Source: Multivorans sp965116445
GTDB taxonomy: Bacteria; Acidobacteriota; Thermoanaerobaculia; Multivoradales; Multivoraceae
Length of the DNA stretch: 64,000 nt
NCBI GenBank assembly: GCA_965116445.1
Contig: OZ220688.1
Coordinates: 2,108,001-2,172,000 of the forward strand
Reading direction: 5' to 3'
Position numbers and translations under genes: made by a program. Position 1 is the first letter of the stretch, and each line of letters opens with the position of its first letter. Positions 33,424 to 41,829 of the stretch are shown here, piece by piece. The notes below the pieces were generated by a model that was given only the letters and a program-made list of their open reading frames with translations, ran no database searches and was not told the DNA's origin.

Positions 33424-34650
33424 GTGGACCAGGTCGACCGCGTCGCCTCCGCGTTCCGCGCTCGCTTCGACGCCGAGCCCGAGGTCGTCGCCCGCGCGCC
33501 CGGACGAGTCAACCTGCTCGGCGCGCACGTCGACTACAGCGAGGGCTGGGTGCTGCCGGCGGCAATCGACCGCGCGGTGTGGGTCGCGGCCCGAGGCGCG
33601 CGCGGCGCCAAGACGCGGCTCGCGGCCCTCGACCTCGGCGAACACACCGGGTGCGCCGGCATCCGGCACGAAGCTCCGGTCTCTCAGGAGGCGACCTGGA
33701 GCGCCATGGCGCCCGAGCCGCCCGTCGCCGAACGGGATGGAATGTCGTCCTGGGTCGACTACCCCCGGGGACTCGCCTGGGCGCTCGGCCGACGCGGGAT
33801 CGACGTACCGCCGATCGAGGCCGTCTTCGGCGGCGACCTGCCGGTCGGCGCCGGCGTCAGTTCCTCGGCGGCGGTGGAGATGGCGTTCCTCCTCGCTTGG
33901 GAGCGTCTTGCCGGCTTCGAGCTGTCGGGCACCGAGCGGGCACAGGTCGGCCGGACGGTCGAGAACGAATACGTCGGAGTCCAGTCCGGGATCATGGACC
34001 AGTTCGCCTCGGTGCACGGCCGCGAGGGTCACGCGCTGCTGCTCGACTGCCGGTCGCTAGAGCACGAGCTGATCCCGACCCCTGAAGACCTCGTCTTTCT
34101 GGTCGCCGATACCGGCGTCCGCCGGGCCCTGGCGGCGGGCACCGGCTTCAACGACCGCAAGTCCGAGTGTTTCCACGCCGCGGATTTGTTGCGGCCCCAT
34201 CTGCCCGGGCTCTCCACTCTCCGCGATCTGGAGCCGGCGGACTTCGAGCGGCTACGACACGTTCTCGAACCGCCTCTCGATGACCGGGCCCGCCACGTGA
34301 TGACCGAGTGTCGCCGCGTCCTGGACGCCGCCGAAGCGTTGCGGGGCGGCGACCTCGACCGTCTCGGCGACCTGATGGGGCAATCCCACCGCAGCTCCCG
34401 CAACGACTACGAAGTCAGCATCGAAGAACTCGACGTGCTCCAGGAGGCCGCCGCCGGCGCGGACGGCTGCTACGGCGCTCGGTTGACCGGGGCCGGCTTC
34501 GGCGGCTGCGTGACCGCGATCACGAGTCAAGACGCCGCCGACCGGGTGCGCGAGCAAACCGCCGTCGCTTTCCAACGCCGCTTCGACCGCCGGCCCGCGA
34601 TCCACACCTGCCGCGTCGGCGACGGCGCCGGCCTCGCAGAGGCCCGCTAG
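33424..34650 (+). CDS. Galactokinase-like GHMP sugar kinase
   Basis: The 408-residue protein has the three GHMP motifs: RAPGRVNLLGAHVDYSEGWVLP near residue 25, the ATP loop LPVGAGVSSSAAVEMA, and the C-terminal GARLTGAGFGGCV. The layout is that of galactokinase (GalK). The usual GEHTDY signature reads GAHVDY here, with A34 in place of the glutamate that contacts the sugar in characterised galactokinases, so the substrate may be a different sugar. The start is GTG 33424. A nearby hexosaminidase suggests an amino sugar, but this is inference. Confidence 0.85.
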   Translation: MDQVDRVASAFRARFDAEPEVVARAPGRVNLLGAHVDYSEGWVLPAAIDRAVWVAARGARGAKTRLAALDLGEHTGCAGIRHEAPVSQEATWSAMAPEPPVAERDGMSSWVDYPRGLAWALGRRGIDVPPIEAVFGGDLPVGAGVSSSAAVEMAFLLAWERLAGFELSGTERAQVGRTVENEYVGVQSGIMDQFASVHGREGHALLLDCRSLEHELIPTPEDLVFLVADTGVRRALAAGTGFNDRKSECFHAADLLRPHLPGLSTLRDLEPADFERLRHVLEPPLDDRARHVMTECRRVLDAAEALRGGDLDRLGDLMGQSHRSSRNDYEVSIEELDVLQEAAAGADGCYGARLTGAGFGGCVTAITSQDAADRVREQTAVAFQRRFDRRPAIHTCRVGDGAGLAEAR

Positions 34651-34671
34651 GGTGGCGTCGGCCCCGCAGCG

Positions 34672-35397
34672 ATGAACGCACGAGACGAGGTCCGCGTCGG
34701 CGAAACCACGATTCAGTACGACATTCGCCGCAGCCGCCGTCGACGGAAGACGATTCAACTGACCGTCGACCGGGACGGCGTCCATGTCGCCGCGCCGGCG
34801 AGCACATCCGACAGGAAGGTCCGCTCCATCGTCCGGGAGCGCGCGGACTGGATCAACCGCCAGCAGGCCGCCCTGCAAGACGCGCCGGAACAGCGCTTCG
34901 GTGACGGCGAGACCATCGCGTACCTCGGCAGTCACGTGCCCATGGTCTTCGATCGGGGCCCTGGCAAGGGAGTCACCGTCCGATTCGACGACACCAGGTT
35001 CCGCGCCTCGGTCCCCATCGACCTGCCGTTTCCGCAGCAGCAGGAGAAAGTCCGGCTCGCCTTCATCGACTGGTACCGCGACCGCGCGGCGGAGCACCTG
35101 CCGGCCGTCGTGGACCGCTGGTGGCCCCACCTCGGCCGCGAAGGCACGCCGAAGATCCTGATTCGCAACCAGCGCCGCCGCTGGGGAAGCTGCGCCGCCG
35201 ACGGTACGCTCCGCTTCAACTGGCGCGTGATGCTGCTGGAACCCGCGCTCATCGACTACATCGTCGTCCACGAACTGGCCCATCTGACCCACATGAACCA
35301 CTCGCCAGCCTTCTGGGAACTCGTCAACCGGACGATTCCGGACGCCCAGGACCGCCGGAAACGGTTGCGAGAGACCAGCCGGATCCTGCCCTGGTAA
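34672..35397 (+). CDS. SprT/YgjP-like zinc metallopeptidase
   Basis: The 241-residue protein has the zinc site HELAH (residues 200-204) in YIVVHELAHLTHMNHSPAFW, with the third ligand probably the later histidine. The block NQRRRWGSCAADGTLRFNWR just ahead is diagnostic of the YgjP/WLM-related (DUF45) metallopeptidase family. The biological substrate is unknown. It lies 22 bases after the kinase, in the same direction. Confidence 0.9.
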   Translation: MNARDEVRVGETTIQYDIRRSRRRRKTIQLTVDRDGVHVAAPASTSDRKVRSIVRERADWINRQQAALQDAPEQRFGDGETIAYLGSHVPMVFDRGPGKGVTVRFDDTRFRASVPIDLPFPQQQEKVRLAFIDWYRDRAAEHLPAVVDRWWPHLGREGTPKILIRNQRRRWGSCAADGTLRFNWRVMLLEPALIDYIVVHELAHLTHMNHSPAFWELVNRTIPDAQDRRKRLRETSRILPW

Positions 35398-35419
35398 CCG
35401 GCTACGCGGAGACCTGGAT

Positions 35420-36262
35420 ATGACCACGATCGACACCGGCACGAAGGAACTCCTCTGCGACCTTGAGGACGGCGTTGCGACCGTGACGCTGAACAAGCCG
35501 GAGAAACGGAACGCCCTCGGCGACATCCTGACGCCGGCGCTGCGCAGAATTCTGCTCACCCTCGAAGCCGATGAGCACTGCGGCGCGATCCTGCTCACCG
35601 GCGCCGGCCGAGCGTTCTGCGCCGGCGGCGACGTTTCGGGCATGGGGTCAAACCGCGGCAAGGGCAACGGCGCCGGCAGCGACGCCCCCAAGGAAGCCCC
35701 CACTCTCGACGAAGCCGTGCGCGCCCTGATCGAAAAGCAGGAGACCCTCACGCTGCGCATGGCGGAACTCGACAAGCCGATCGTGGCCGTCCTGCCCGGC
35801 CCGGCGGCCGGCGCCGGACTCTCGATCGCGCTCGCCGCCGACCTCCGGATCATGGCCGACGACACGTTCGTCACGACGGCCTTCCGCCGCATCGGCCTGT
35901 CCGGCGACTACGGCTCGAGCTGGTTCCTGACCCGGCTGGTCGGTCCGGCGGTGGCCAAGGAGCTGCTGATGACCGCGCGGCGCATCCCGGCGGAGGAATG
36001 CCTGCGCTTGGGAATCGTCAACCGGATCGTGCCGTTCGACGACCTCGCAACGGAGGCGCGGGGGCTCGCGCTGGAGCTGGCCAACGGACCCCGGGCGGCG
36101 CTCCGCTACATGAAGCGGAACGTCAACCGGGCTGTACTCGGCGATCTGCGGGGGTCGCTCGCCGCCGAGGCGGAGGGCATGGTCCGCTCGGTAAGGACGG
36201 CGGACCACAAGGAGGCCGTGCGGGCGTTCATGGAGAAACGGGCGCCTCAGTTCAGCCGGTGA
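35420..36262 (+). CDS. Enoyl-CoA hydratase/isomerase family protein
   Basis: The 280-residue crotonase-fold protein has both oxyanion-hole segments: GAGRAFCAGGDVSGM and GPAAGAGLSIALAADLRI. The opening VATVTLNKPEKRNAL and the AEECLRLGIVNRIVP block are typical. A roughly 20-residue Gly/Asn/Lys-rich insert (SNRGKGNGAGSD) follows the first oxyanion segment. The second catalytic acid region reads LSGDYGSSWFL, so hydratase and isomerase roles both remain possible. Confidence 0.9.
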   Translation: MTTIDTGTKELLCDLEDGVATVTLNKPEKRNALGDILTPALRRILLTLEADEHCGAILLTGAGRAFCAGGDVSGMGSNRGKGNGAGSDAPKEAPTLDEAVRALIEKQETLTLRMAELDKPIVAVLPGPAAGAGLSIALAADLRIMADDTFVTTAFRRIGLSGDYGSSWFLTRLVGPAVAKELLMTARRIPAEECLRLGIVNRIVPFDDLATEARGLALELANGPRAALRYMKRNVNRAVLGDLRGSLAAEAEGMVRSVRTADHKEAVRAFMEKRAPQFSR

Positions 36263-36289
36263 TCCTGAACCGCCCGCTATCGCGGCCGG

Positions 36290-36320
36290 ATGCCGGCGGG
36301 GACGCCGGCGCACCCAGTGT
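36290..36320. repeat. REP-like palindromic repeat, copy B
   Basis: The sequence ATGCCGGCGGGGACGCCGGC then GCACCCAGTGT matches copy A at 16629-16660 across about 25 of its first 27 bases. This copy lies between the convergent enoyl-CoA hydratase and RND pump genes, a typical place for REP elements, and could act as a bidirectional stem-loop. Confidence 0.6.
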
Positions 36321-36372
36321 CCGCCTCAAGGGAAGTGCAGCCGTGGCGCGTCTCCCGCTCAGCCATCGCCAA

Positions 36373-39300
36373 TCAGACCGCATCCAGCACCCCCTCCAGC
36401 GCACCGTCGGCCTCCGTCTCCTCCGGCGGCTTGCGGCCATGCACCGCAGCCTGGGACCGGAAGTCGTTCAGGATCCCGTAGAGCGCCGGCACGAGCACCA
36501 GGGTGATCGCGGTCGCGAACAGGACGCCGAACGCGATCGAGACTGCCATCGGGACGAGAAACTGAGCCTGGAAACTCCGTTCCAGCAGCAGTGGAAGCAG
36601 GCCGGCGAAGGTGGTCAGCGAGGTCAGAACGATAGGCCGGAACCGAGCGGCGCCCGCATCCCGGATCGCCTCCTGAACCCCCATGCCCGCGGCCACGCGC
36701 CGGTTGATGAAGTCGACCATGACGAGCGAGTCATTGACCACGACCCCGGTCAGAGCGATCACGCCGAGCAGCGAGAGCATGGTCAGGTTGAGCCCCATGA
36801 CCACGTGGCCCAGCACGGCGCCGATCAGGCCAAACGGGATCGCGCTCATCACGAGCAATGGCTGCAGGTAGGAACGGAACGGAATCGCCAGCAGGGCGTA
36901 AATCAGGATCAGCGCGACGGCCAGCGCTTCCAGCAGCCCCTGGAACGCCCGCTGCTGCTGCTCCTGCTCGCCGGCGAACGAGGTGCTGATCCCCGGGTAG
37001 CTGGCCAGGATCCGGGGCAGAACGTTCGCCTGCAGGTCGCCGACGACTTCGTTCGCGGTCACCACGGCCGGATCGACGTCCGCGGTGACGTTCAGCGCCC
37101 GGCGGCGGTCGATCCGCTGAATCGTCGCGACGCCGCGGCCGAACTCGGCACGGCCCGCGAACGAGAACGGGACCTCGGCCCCGGTCGGCGTCCGGATCCG
37201 CATGTCCTCGAGCGACGCGAGGGTCTCCCGTTCCTCCAGCGGATAGCGCACCATGACGCGCACCTCATCGCGGCCGCGCTGGATCCGCTGCGCCTCGGCG
37301 CCGTAGAAGCCCTGTCGCACCTGGCGCCCCAGGGACTCGAGCCTCAGGCCCAGAGCCTCCGCGCGCGGGTCGAGTTCCAACCGAAGCTCCGGCTTGGCAC
37401 GCCGGAAGGAATCCGAGACATCGAACACTCCTGAGTAGGCGGCGAGTCGCGCCTTGATCTCGTCTCCCGCCGCCTGAAGCCGGTCGAGATCCGTGCCAGT
37501 GAGCTGCACATCGACCGGCGATCCGAAACTCAACAGACTCGCGGTGAAGTCGACCCGAACCGCGTCGGGCACGCTGCCCACCTTGTCGCGCCACCTTCGG
37601 ACCACCTCAGAGGCCCGAATCGTCCGCTCCCGGGACGAAACGAGTTCGATGTTCACCTCAGCCTCGTGCGGCGCCGCGACCGGCACTTCGAAGCGAGCGG
37701 TCGGTGAACTCGCCCCCTGAAGCACCGCGAAGGGTTGCGAGCCGACCGTCGCCATCACGTGACGAAAGACCTCGCCGTGCCCCTCCCGCCGGAGCTCCTC
37801 CTCAAGTTCCGAAGCCGCCGCCTCGATCAACTCGACCGCCGCGAGCGTAGACTCCGCCGGCGTTCCCTGCGGCATCGTCAGCAGCACGACGGCATTGTCT
37901 CCTTCCACCTCGGGGAAGAACTCGAACTTGATCCGCCCGGACGCGAGGAGTCCGGTGACGATCAGCAGCACCGCGACCTGGACGGCCACGGTGACATACC
38001 GCCACTCGAGAGCGCGTTCGATCAGGGGCCGGTAGACCCGCCCGATCACCCGCTTCACCCCGTCGCCGAAAAACCCCTGGAAGCGGTCCCAATGACCTGC
38101 AAGGCCCCGTCGCTTTCGGTCCTCACGGCGGTGCGACAGGTGGGAGAGATGGTTCGGCATGACCAGCATGGACTCGATCAACGAGAAGGCCAGGCAGCCG
38201 ATGACGACCAGGGGAATCATCCGGGCGATCGCGCCCACGGGGCCTTCGATCGCGTAGATCAACGGCGAGAAGGCGGCCACGGTGGTGAGAACGGAGAACA
38301 GGACCGGCGTCGCGACCTGCCGGGCGCCGTCGACCGCGGCGCGGATGCCCGACTTGCCCATCTCGAAGTGCCGATAGATGTTCTCGCCGACCACGATCGC
38401 GTCATCCACCACGATCCCGAGCACGACGATGAAGGCGAACAGGGACGTCACGTTGATCGTGACGCCAACGTACGGCAGCACGGTGAGGGCGCCCATGAAC
38501 GAGACCGCGATGCCGACGGACACCCAGAGGGCGAGCCGGAACTTCAGGAACAGGGCAAGCACCAGAAACACGAGGACCAGGCCGAGGCGCCCGCTGTCGA
38601 GCAGCACCCGCAGCCGGTCCCGCAGCGACACCGTGTCGTCCAGCCAGGTCGTCAACTTCAGACCGGGAGGCAACGCCGCCGACCTCTCCGCGACGAAGCG
38701 CTTCACCTCGCGGGCAACGCGCAGCGCGCTCTGGTCGCCGACCCGGTAGACCTGGACCAGGGCCACGGGCTGACCGTCGAAGCGCGACATCACATCCATC
38801 TCGGCGAAGCCGTCCGTCACCCGCGCGATGTCGCCCAGCACCAGCCGGCTGCCGTCCGGCCGGGCACGCAGCACGATCTCCTCGTACTCCGTACCGCGGT
38901 AGGCCTGCCCCATCGTACGCAGGAGGATCTCGCCTTCGCGCGCTCGAACCGCTCCGCCCGGAAGGTCGAGCGACGATCGCCGGATCGCCTGCACGAGTTC
39001 GTCGAAGGTCAGACCGTACTGCCGGAGCGTGTCCTCCGACACCTCGATCGAGATCTCGTAGGGCCGTACCGCGTCGAGCTCCACCTGGGTGATGTCCGGG
39101 AGTTCCGACAGGCCGTCACGCACCTGCTCCGCGACCGCCTTGAGAGCCCGCTCCTCGACATCGCCGTAGATCGCCACCGTGATCACGCGGCGACGGATCA
39201 GCGCCTCCTGGATGATCGGTTTCTCCGTCTCTTCGGGAAAGGTCGTGATCGCGTCGATCCGCGACTTGACCGCGTCCAGCGCCTCGCGGACGTCTACGCC

Positions 39301-39630
39301 GCTTTCGAGTTCGATCACCACGGCGCCGACTCCCTCCGCCGCGGTGGACCTGATCCTGGAAACACCCTCGAGGTCCTGAACCGCCTCCTCCACCCGCAGG
39401 CAAACGCCCTGCTCGACTTCTCCCGGCGCGGCGCCCAGGTAGGGCACGCTTACCGTGATGCTCTGTGTCGCCAGACTCGGGAAGACCTCGATCGGGATGC
39501 CGGTCAGGGCGAGCAGGCCCGAGACGACAATGAGAACCATCAACAGGTTCGCGGCGACTCCGTTGCGGGCGAACCAGCCGATCATTCCTGTCACGGAGAG
39601 CCGCCGTTCTCCCGGAGGAGGCGAAGCCAT
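36373..39630 (-). CDS. RND-family efflux pump, paralogue 1
   Basis: The 1085-residue inner-membrane pump has the RND layout: one N-terminal helix (NGVAANLLMVLIVVSGLLAL), a large periplasmic loop, the TM4 proton-relay aspartates D409-D410 in GIVVDDAIVVGENIYRHF, a second loop and a C-terminal helix bundle. PNHLSHLSHRREDR is a further family block. Start ATG 39630 is used; ATG 39585 (MIGWFARNG) aligns better with the paralogue. It is the last gene of a leftward operon and has no adaptor of its own. A pair of different RND subunits with one adaptor recalls the MdtABC type. Confidence 0.93.
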   Translation of the reverse strand: MASPPPGERRLSVTGMIGWFARNGVAANLLMVLIVVSGLLALTGIPIEVFPSLATQSITVSVPYLGAAPGEVEQGVCLRVEEAVQDLEGVSRIRSTAAEGVGAVVIELESGVDVREALDAVKSRIDAITTFPEETEKPIIQEALIRRRVITVAIYGDVEERALKAVAEQVRDGLSELPDITQVELDAVRPYEISIEVSEDTLRQYGLTFDELVQAIRRSSLDLPGGAVRAREGEILLRTMGQAYRGTEYEEIVLRARPDGSRLVLGDIARVTDGFAEMDVMSRFDGQPVALVQVYRVGDQSALRVAREVKRFVAERSAALPPGLKLTTWLDDTVSLRDRLRVLLDSGRLGLVLVFLVLALFLKFRLALWVSVGIAVSFMGALTVLPYVGVTINVTSLFAFIVVLGIVVDDAIVVGENIYRHFEMGKSGIRAAVDGARQVATPVLFSVLTTVAAFSPLIYAIEGPVGAIARMIPLVVIGCLAFSLIESMLVMPNHLSHLSHRREDRKRRGLAGHWDRFQGFFGDGVKRVIGRVYRPLIERALEWRYVTVAVQVAVLLIVTGLLASGRIKFEFFPEVEGDNAVVLLTMPQGTPAESTLAAVELIEAAASELEEELRREGHGEVFRHVMATVGSQPFAVLQGASSPTARFEVPVAAPHEAEVNIELVSSRERTIRASEVVRRWRDKVGSVPDAVRVDFTASLLSFGSPVDVQLTGTDLDRLQAAGDEIKARLAAYSGVFDVSDSFRRAKPELRLELDPRAEALGLRLESLGRQVRQGFYGAEAQRIQRGRDEVRVMVRYPLEERETLASLEDMRIRTPTGAEVPFSFAGRAEFGRGVATIQRIDRRRALNVTADVDPAVVTANEVVGDLQANVLPRILASYPGISTSFAGEQEQQQRAFQGLLEALAVALILIYALLAIPFRSYLQPLLVMSAIPFGLIGAVLGHVVMGLNLTMLSLLGVIALTGVVVNDSLVMVDFINRRVAAGMGVQEAIRDAGAARFRPIVLTSLTTFAGLLPLLLERSFQAQFLVPMAVSIAFGVLFATAITLVLVPALYGILNDFRSQAAVHGRKPPEETEADGALEGVLDAV

Positions 39631-39699
39631 GTACTCCGGGGCTGCATCGTGTTTGAGTGCAACAGAACCTTGTCCCTGCCGGGCACCGGAGTCCCCTCC

Positions 39700-41709
39700 T
39701 CAGGCAGCGGAAGCGGCGTCTCTTTCCTTCCTGCGCCGCGCAACGAACCTGAAGGAATCGCCCGGCCTGGGCGACAGACCGTAGGAGACCTTCATCCTGT
39801 AGCCCGGAGGCGTCATCTCCAGGTCGACTTCGCGGAAGATCGTCGCCAAAGTCAAGGCCATCTGAATCTGAGCGAAGCCCTTTCCCAGGCAACTGTGCGC
39901 GCCAGCGCTGAACGGAACGTAGACGCCGGGCGCCCGATGCTCCGCCCGCTCCGGCGTGTACCGGTCGATGTCGAACCGCTGCGGTTCGGGGAAGTGCTCC
40001 GGCATATGGTGCGATGCGCCGTAAGCGAACAGGATGTCCGTGCCGGCTGGAATCGCATGGCCGGCAAAGGTGAACGAGTTCGTTACGCGTCGCATGACCG
40101 CGGGCGTGATCGAGTACACCCGCATCGTTTCCATCGCGAATCGGTGCGTGACGTCGAGTTGCGACGGCGTCGGCGCGACCGCCACTTCGTTGTCGAAGAA
40201 CGCGTCCGCCTCGGCCCTCATCCGGTTCAGCAACCGCGGCCTCTTCAGGGCCTCGTACAGCGCGAAGCACACGGTAAACCCCGACGTGTGAAGTGCCGCG
40301 ATCGGGAGGGATCCGACGACGCCGGGCAGATCCTCTTCGGGGAGCGACCTGGGGTCCCGGTGGTGAAAATCGAGCAGATCGTCCACCAGATTCGATGCCC
40401 CGCCGCCCCCCTTGCGCCGCTCGTGCACCGCCATCATCTCCTCGAACAGCGCCCGATACGCCTTTCGGGCGCGAGACACCCGGGGGAGCTGCAGCCACCA
40501 CTTCGGACGCCGTTTCGCCACCTCCACGTCCAGGATCGCCTTGAGAAGGCGGTCCAGGTCGTCGGCACAGTCGATCATCTCGAAGTTGGCCAGCAGCGCG
40601 CCGGTCTGGCGGGCGATCATGCGCTGAAGGGCGGAGCGGGCAATCACCGGGCCGCCCTCAACCCAGCCGTCGATCTCCGATCGGGTGATCCGCATGAAGT
40701 CCGGCATGCGCTCCTGGAGGCACTGGGGCGAAATGCCCGGGGCCATTGTCTTGCGCAACTGTACGTGTGGAGGACCCTCGTAGGCGATGATCGTCCTTGT
40801 GGCGCCCATCTCCCAACTGAAGCCCAGCCACTCGTTCGTCGTTCGCAAGTGCCCCTTTCCCTTGCGCTGGAGAAACTGAACGGCTTCCGGCCCGGCCATG
40901 ACGAGGAGGCGCCGGGAGAGGGCCCGCACGCGAAAGACGGGGCCCAGCTTCGCGTACTGCCTGGCGAAGAAGACGCTCAAGTCTCCGGTCATGCGGAGGG
41001 CGCTGCCGATGAGCGGCAAGCCCTTCACTTCGGGTATCTCGCTGGTCGGCCGGGCGGCCGGCGGCGCCTCGGCGGCGAGATGGCTCTGGCGGATCGCCGG
41101 CAGCAGGAATCGTCCGATCAGGTCGAGCTTCCCGATCTGTTCGATCCGTTCTCGCAGTTGGCCCCGCTCCTGCGGCGTGAGGAGGCGATCCAGGACGCCG
41201 CTGGCTTCGCTCAGGCAGATGAGCACGACATCGCGCGGATCGGGTATCTCGTCGCTGAACAGCACCCGCATGATTCGCAGGCGCGCTTCCTCCACCTGGC
41301 GGCCGTCGCGGCTCGGATAGCGCCTGGAACGCGAGACGGCGGACGAGAAAAAGATGCCGCCGTCATCGGCTTCGAGAACTCCGTTCTCGACCAGACGGGC
41401 AAGCGCGCGCTCACGGATCTCCTTGCCCCGCTCGGCCGCACGGGCGAGCCAGTAGTCGGCGTTGCGCTCGCCCGGACCGGTCGCTATATCGGCCAGGGTC
41501 GGATCGAGAAGCTCGTCCCCAAGAGGCGTCGAGTCCACCAGGACGAGTTGCTCGAGGTCCGTGTCGATCCGTCCTTCCAGCGCCAGTTCCATCAAGACGG
41601 CGCCGGCAACGACGACGTCCAGAAGACGCTCCGAGTAAGACTGCGGCAAGTCGCCGTGCTCGTCGTCCAGGATGAGCAGGAGAATCTCCTCCGCGAACCT
41701 GATCGTCAT
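39700..41709 (-). CDS. GPP34-cytochrome P450 fusion protein, intact copy
   Basis: The 669-residue protein joins two domains. Residues 1 to about 210 match GPP34 (GOLPH3-like): EEILLLILDDEHGDL, VLMELALEGRIDTDLEQL and LLDPTLADIA, then ALARLVENGVLEADDG. Residues about 225-669 are a P450: ALSRRLLVMAGPEAVQFLQ, helix K E-T-M-R in RFAMETMRVY, and haem ligand C607 in PFSAGAHSCLGKGFAQ. The I helix reads IAALHTSGFTVCF and lacks the usual acid-alcohol pair (D/E-T). In eukaryotes GOLPH3 binds PI4P membranes, so I infer membrane targeting of the P450. The gene lies between two RND pump genes on one strand. No ferredoxin partner is nearby. Confidence 0.9.
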   Translation of the reverse strand: MTIRFAEEILLLILDDEHGDLPQSYSERLLDVVVAGAVLMELALEGRIDTDLEQLVLVDSTPLGDELLDPTLADIATGPGERNADYWLARAAERGKEIRERALARLVENGVLEADDGGIFFSSAVSRSRRYPSRDGRQVEEARLRIMRVLFSDEIPDPRDVVLICLSEASGVLDRLLTPQERGQLRERIEQIGKLDLIGRFLLPAIRQSHLAAEAPPAARPTSEIPEVKGLPLIGSALRMTGDLSVFFARQYAKLGPVFRVRALSRRLLVMAGPEAVQFLQRKGKGHLRTTNEWLGFSWEMGATRTIIAYEGPPHVQLRKTMAPGISPQCLQERMPDFMRITRSEIDGWVEGGPVIARSALQRMIARQTGALLANFEMIDCADDLDRLLKAILDVEVAKRRPKWWLQLPRVSRARKAYRALFEEMMAVHERRKGGGGASNLVDDLLDFHHRDPRSLPEEDLPGVVGSLPIAALHTSGFTVCFALYEALKRPRLLNRMRAEADAFFDNEVAVAPTPSQLDVTHRFAMETMRVYSITPAVMRRVTNSFTFAGHAIPAGTDILFAYGASHHMPEHFPEPQRFDIDRYTPERAEHRAPGVYVPFSAGAHSCLGKGFAQIQMALTLATIFREVDLEMTPPGYRMKVSYGLSPRPGDSFRFVARRRKERDAASAA

Positions 41710-41829
41710 CCCGGCAACCCCCGCGTCAGGCTGAAGTTCCGGGCCTGTGGCGGTCGTGACCGCTGGCTGAGCTGATCCATGGGGAGCGGCGCGAAACTAC
41801 CATTACGCCCTGCCCGGCGATCACGCAGT

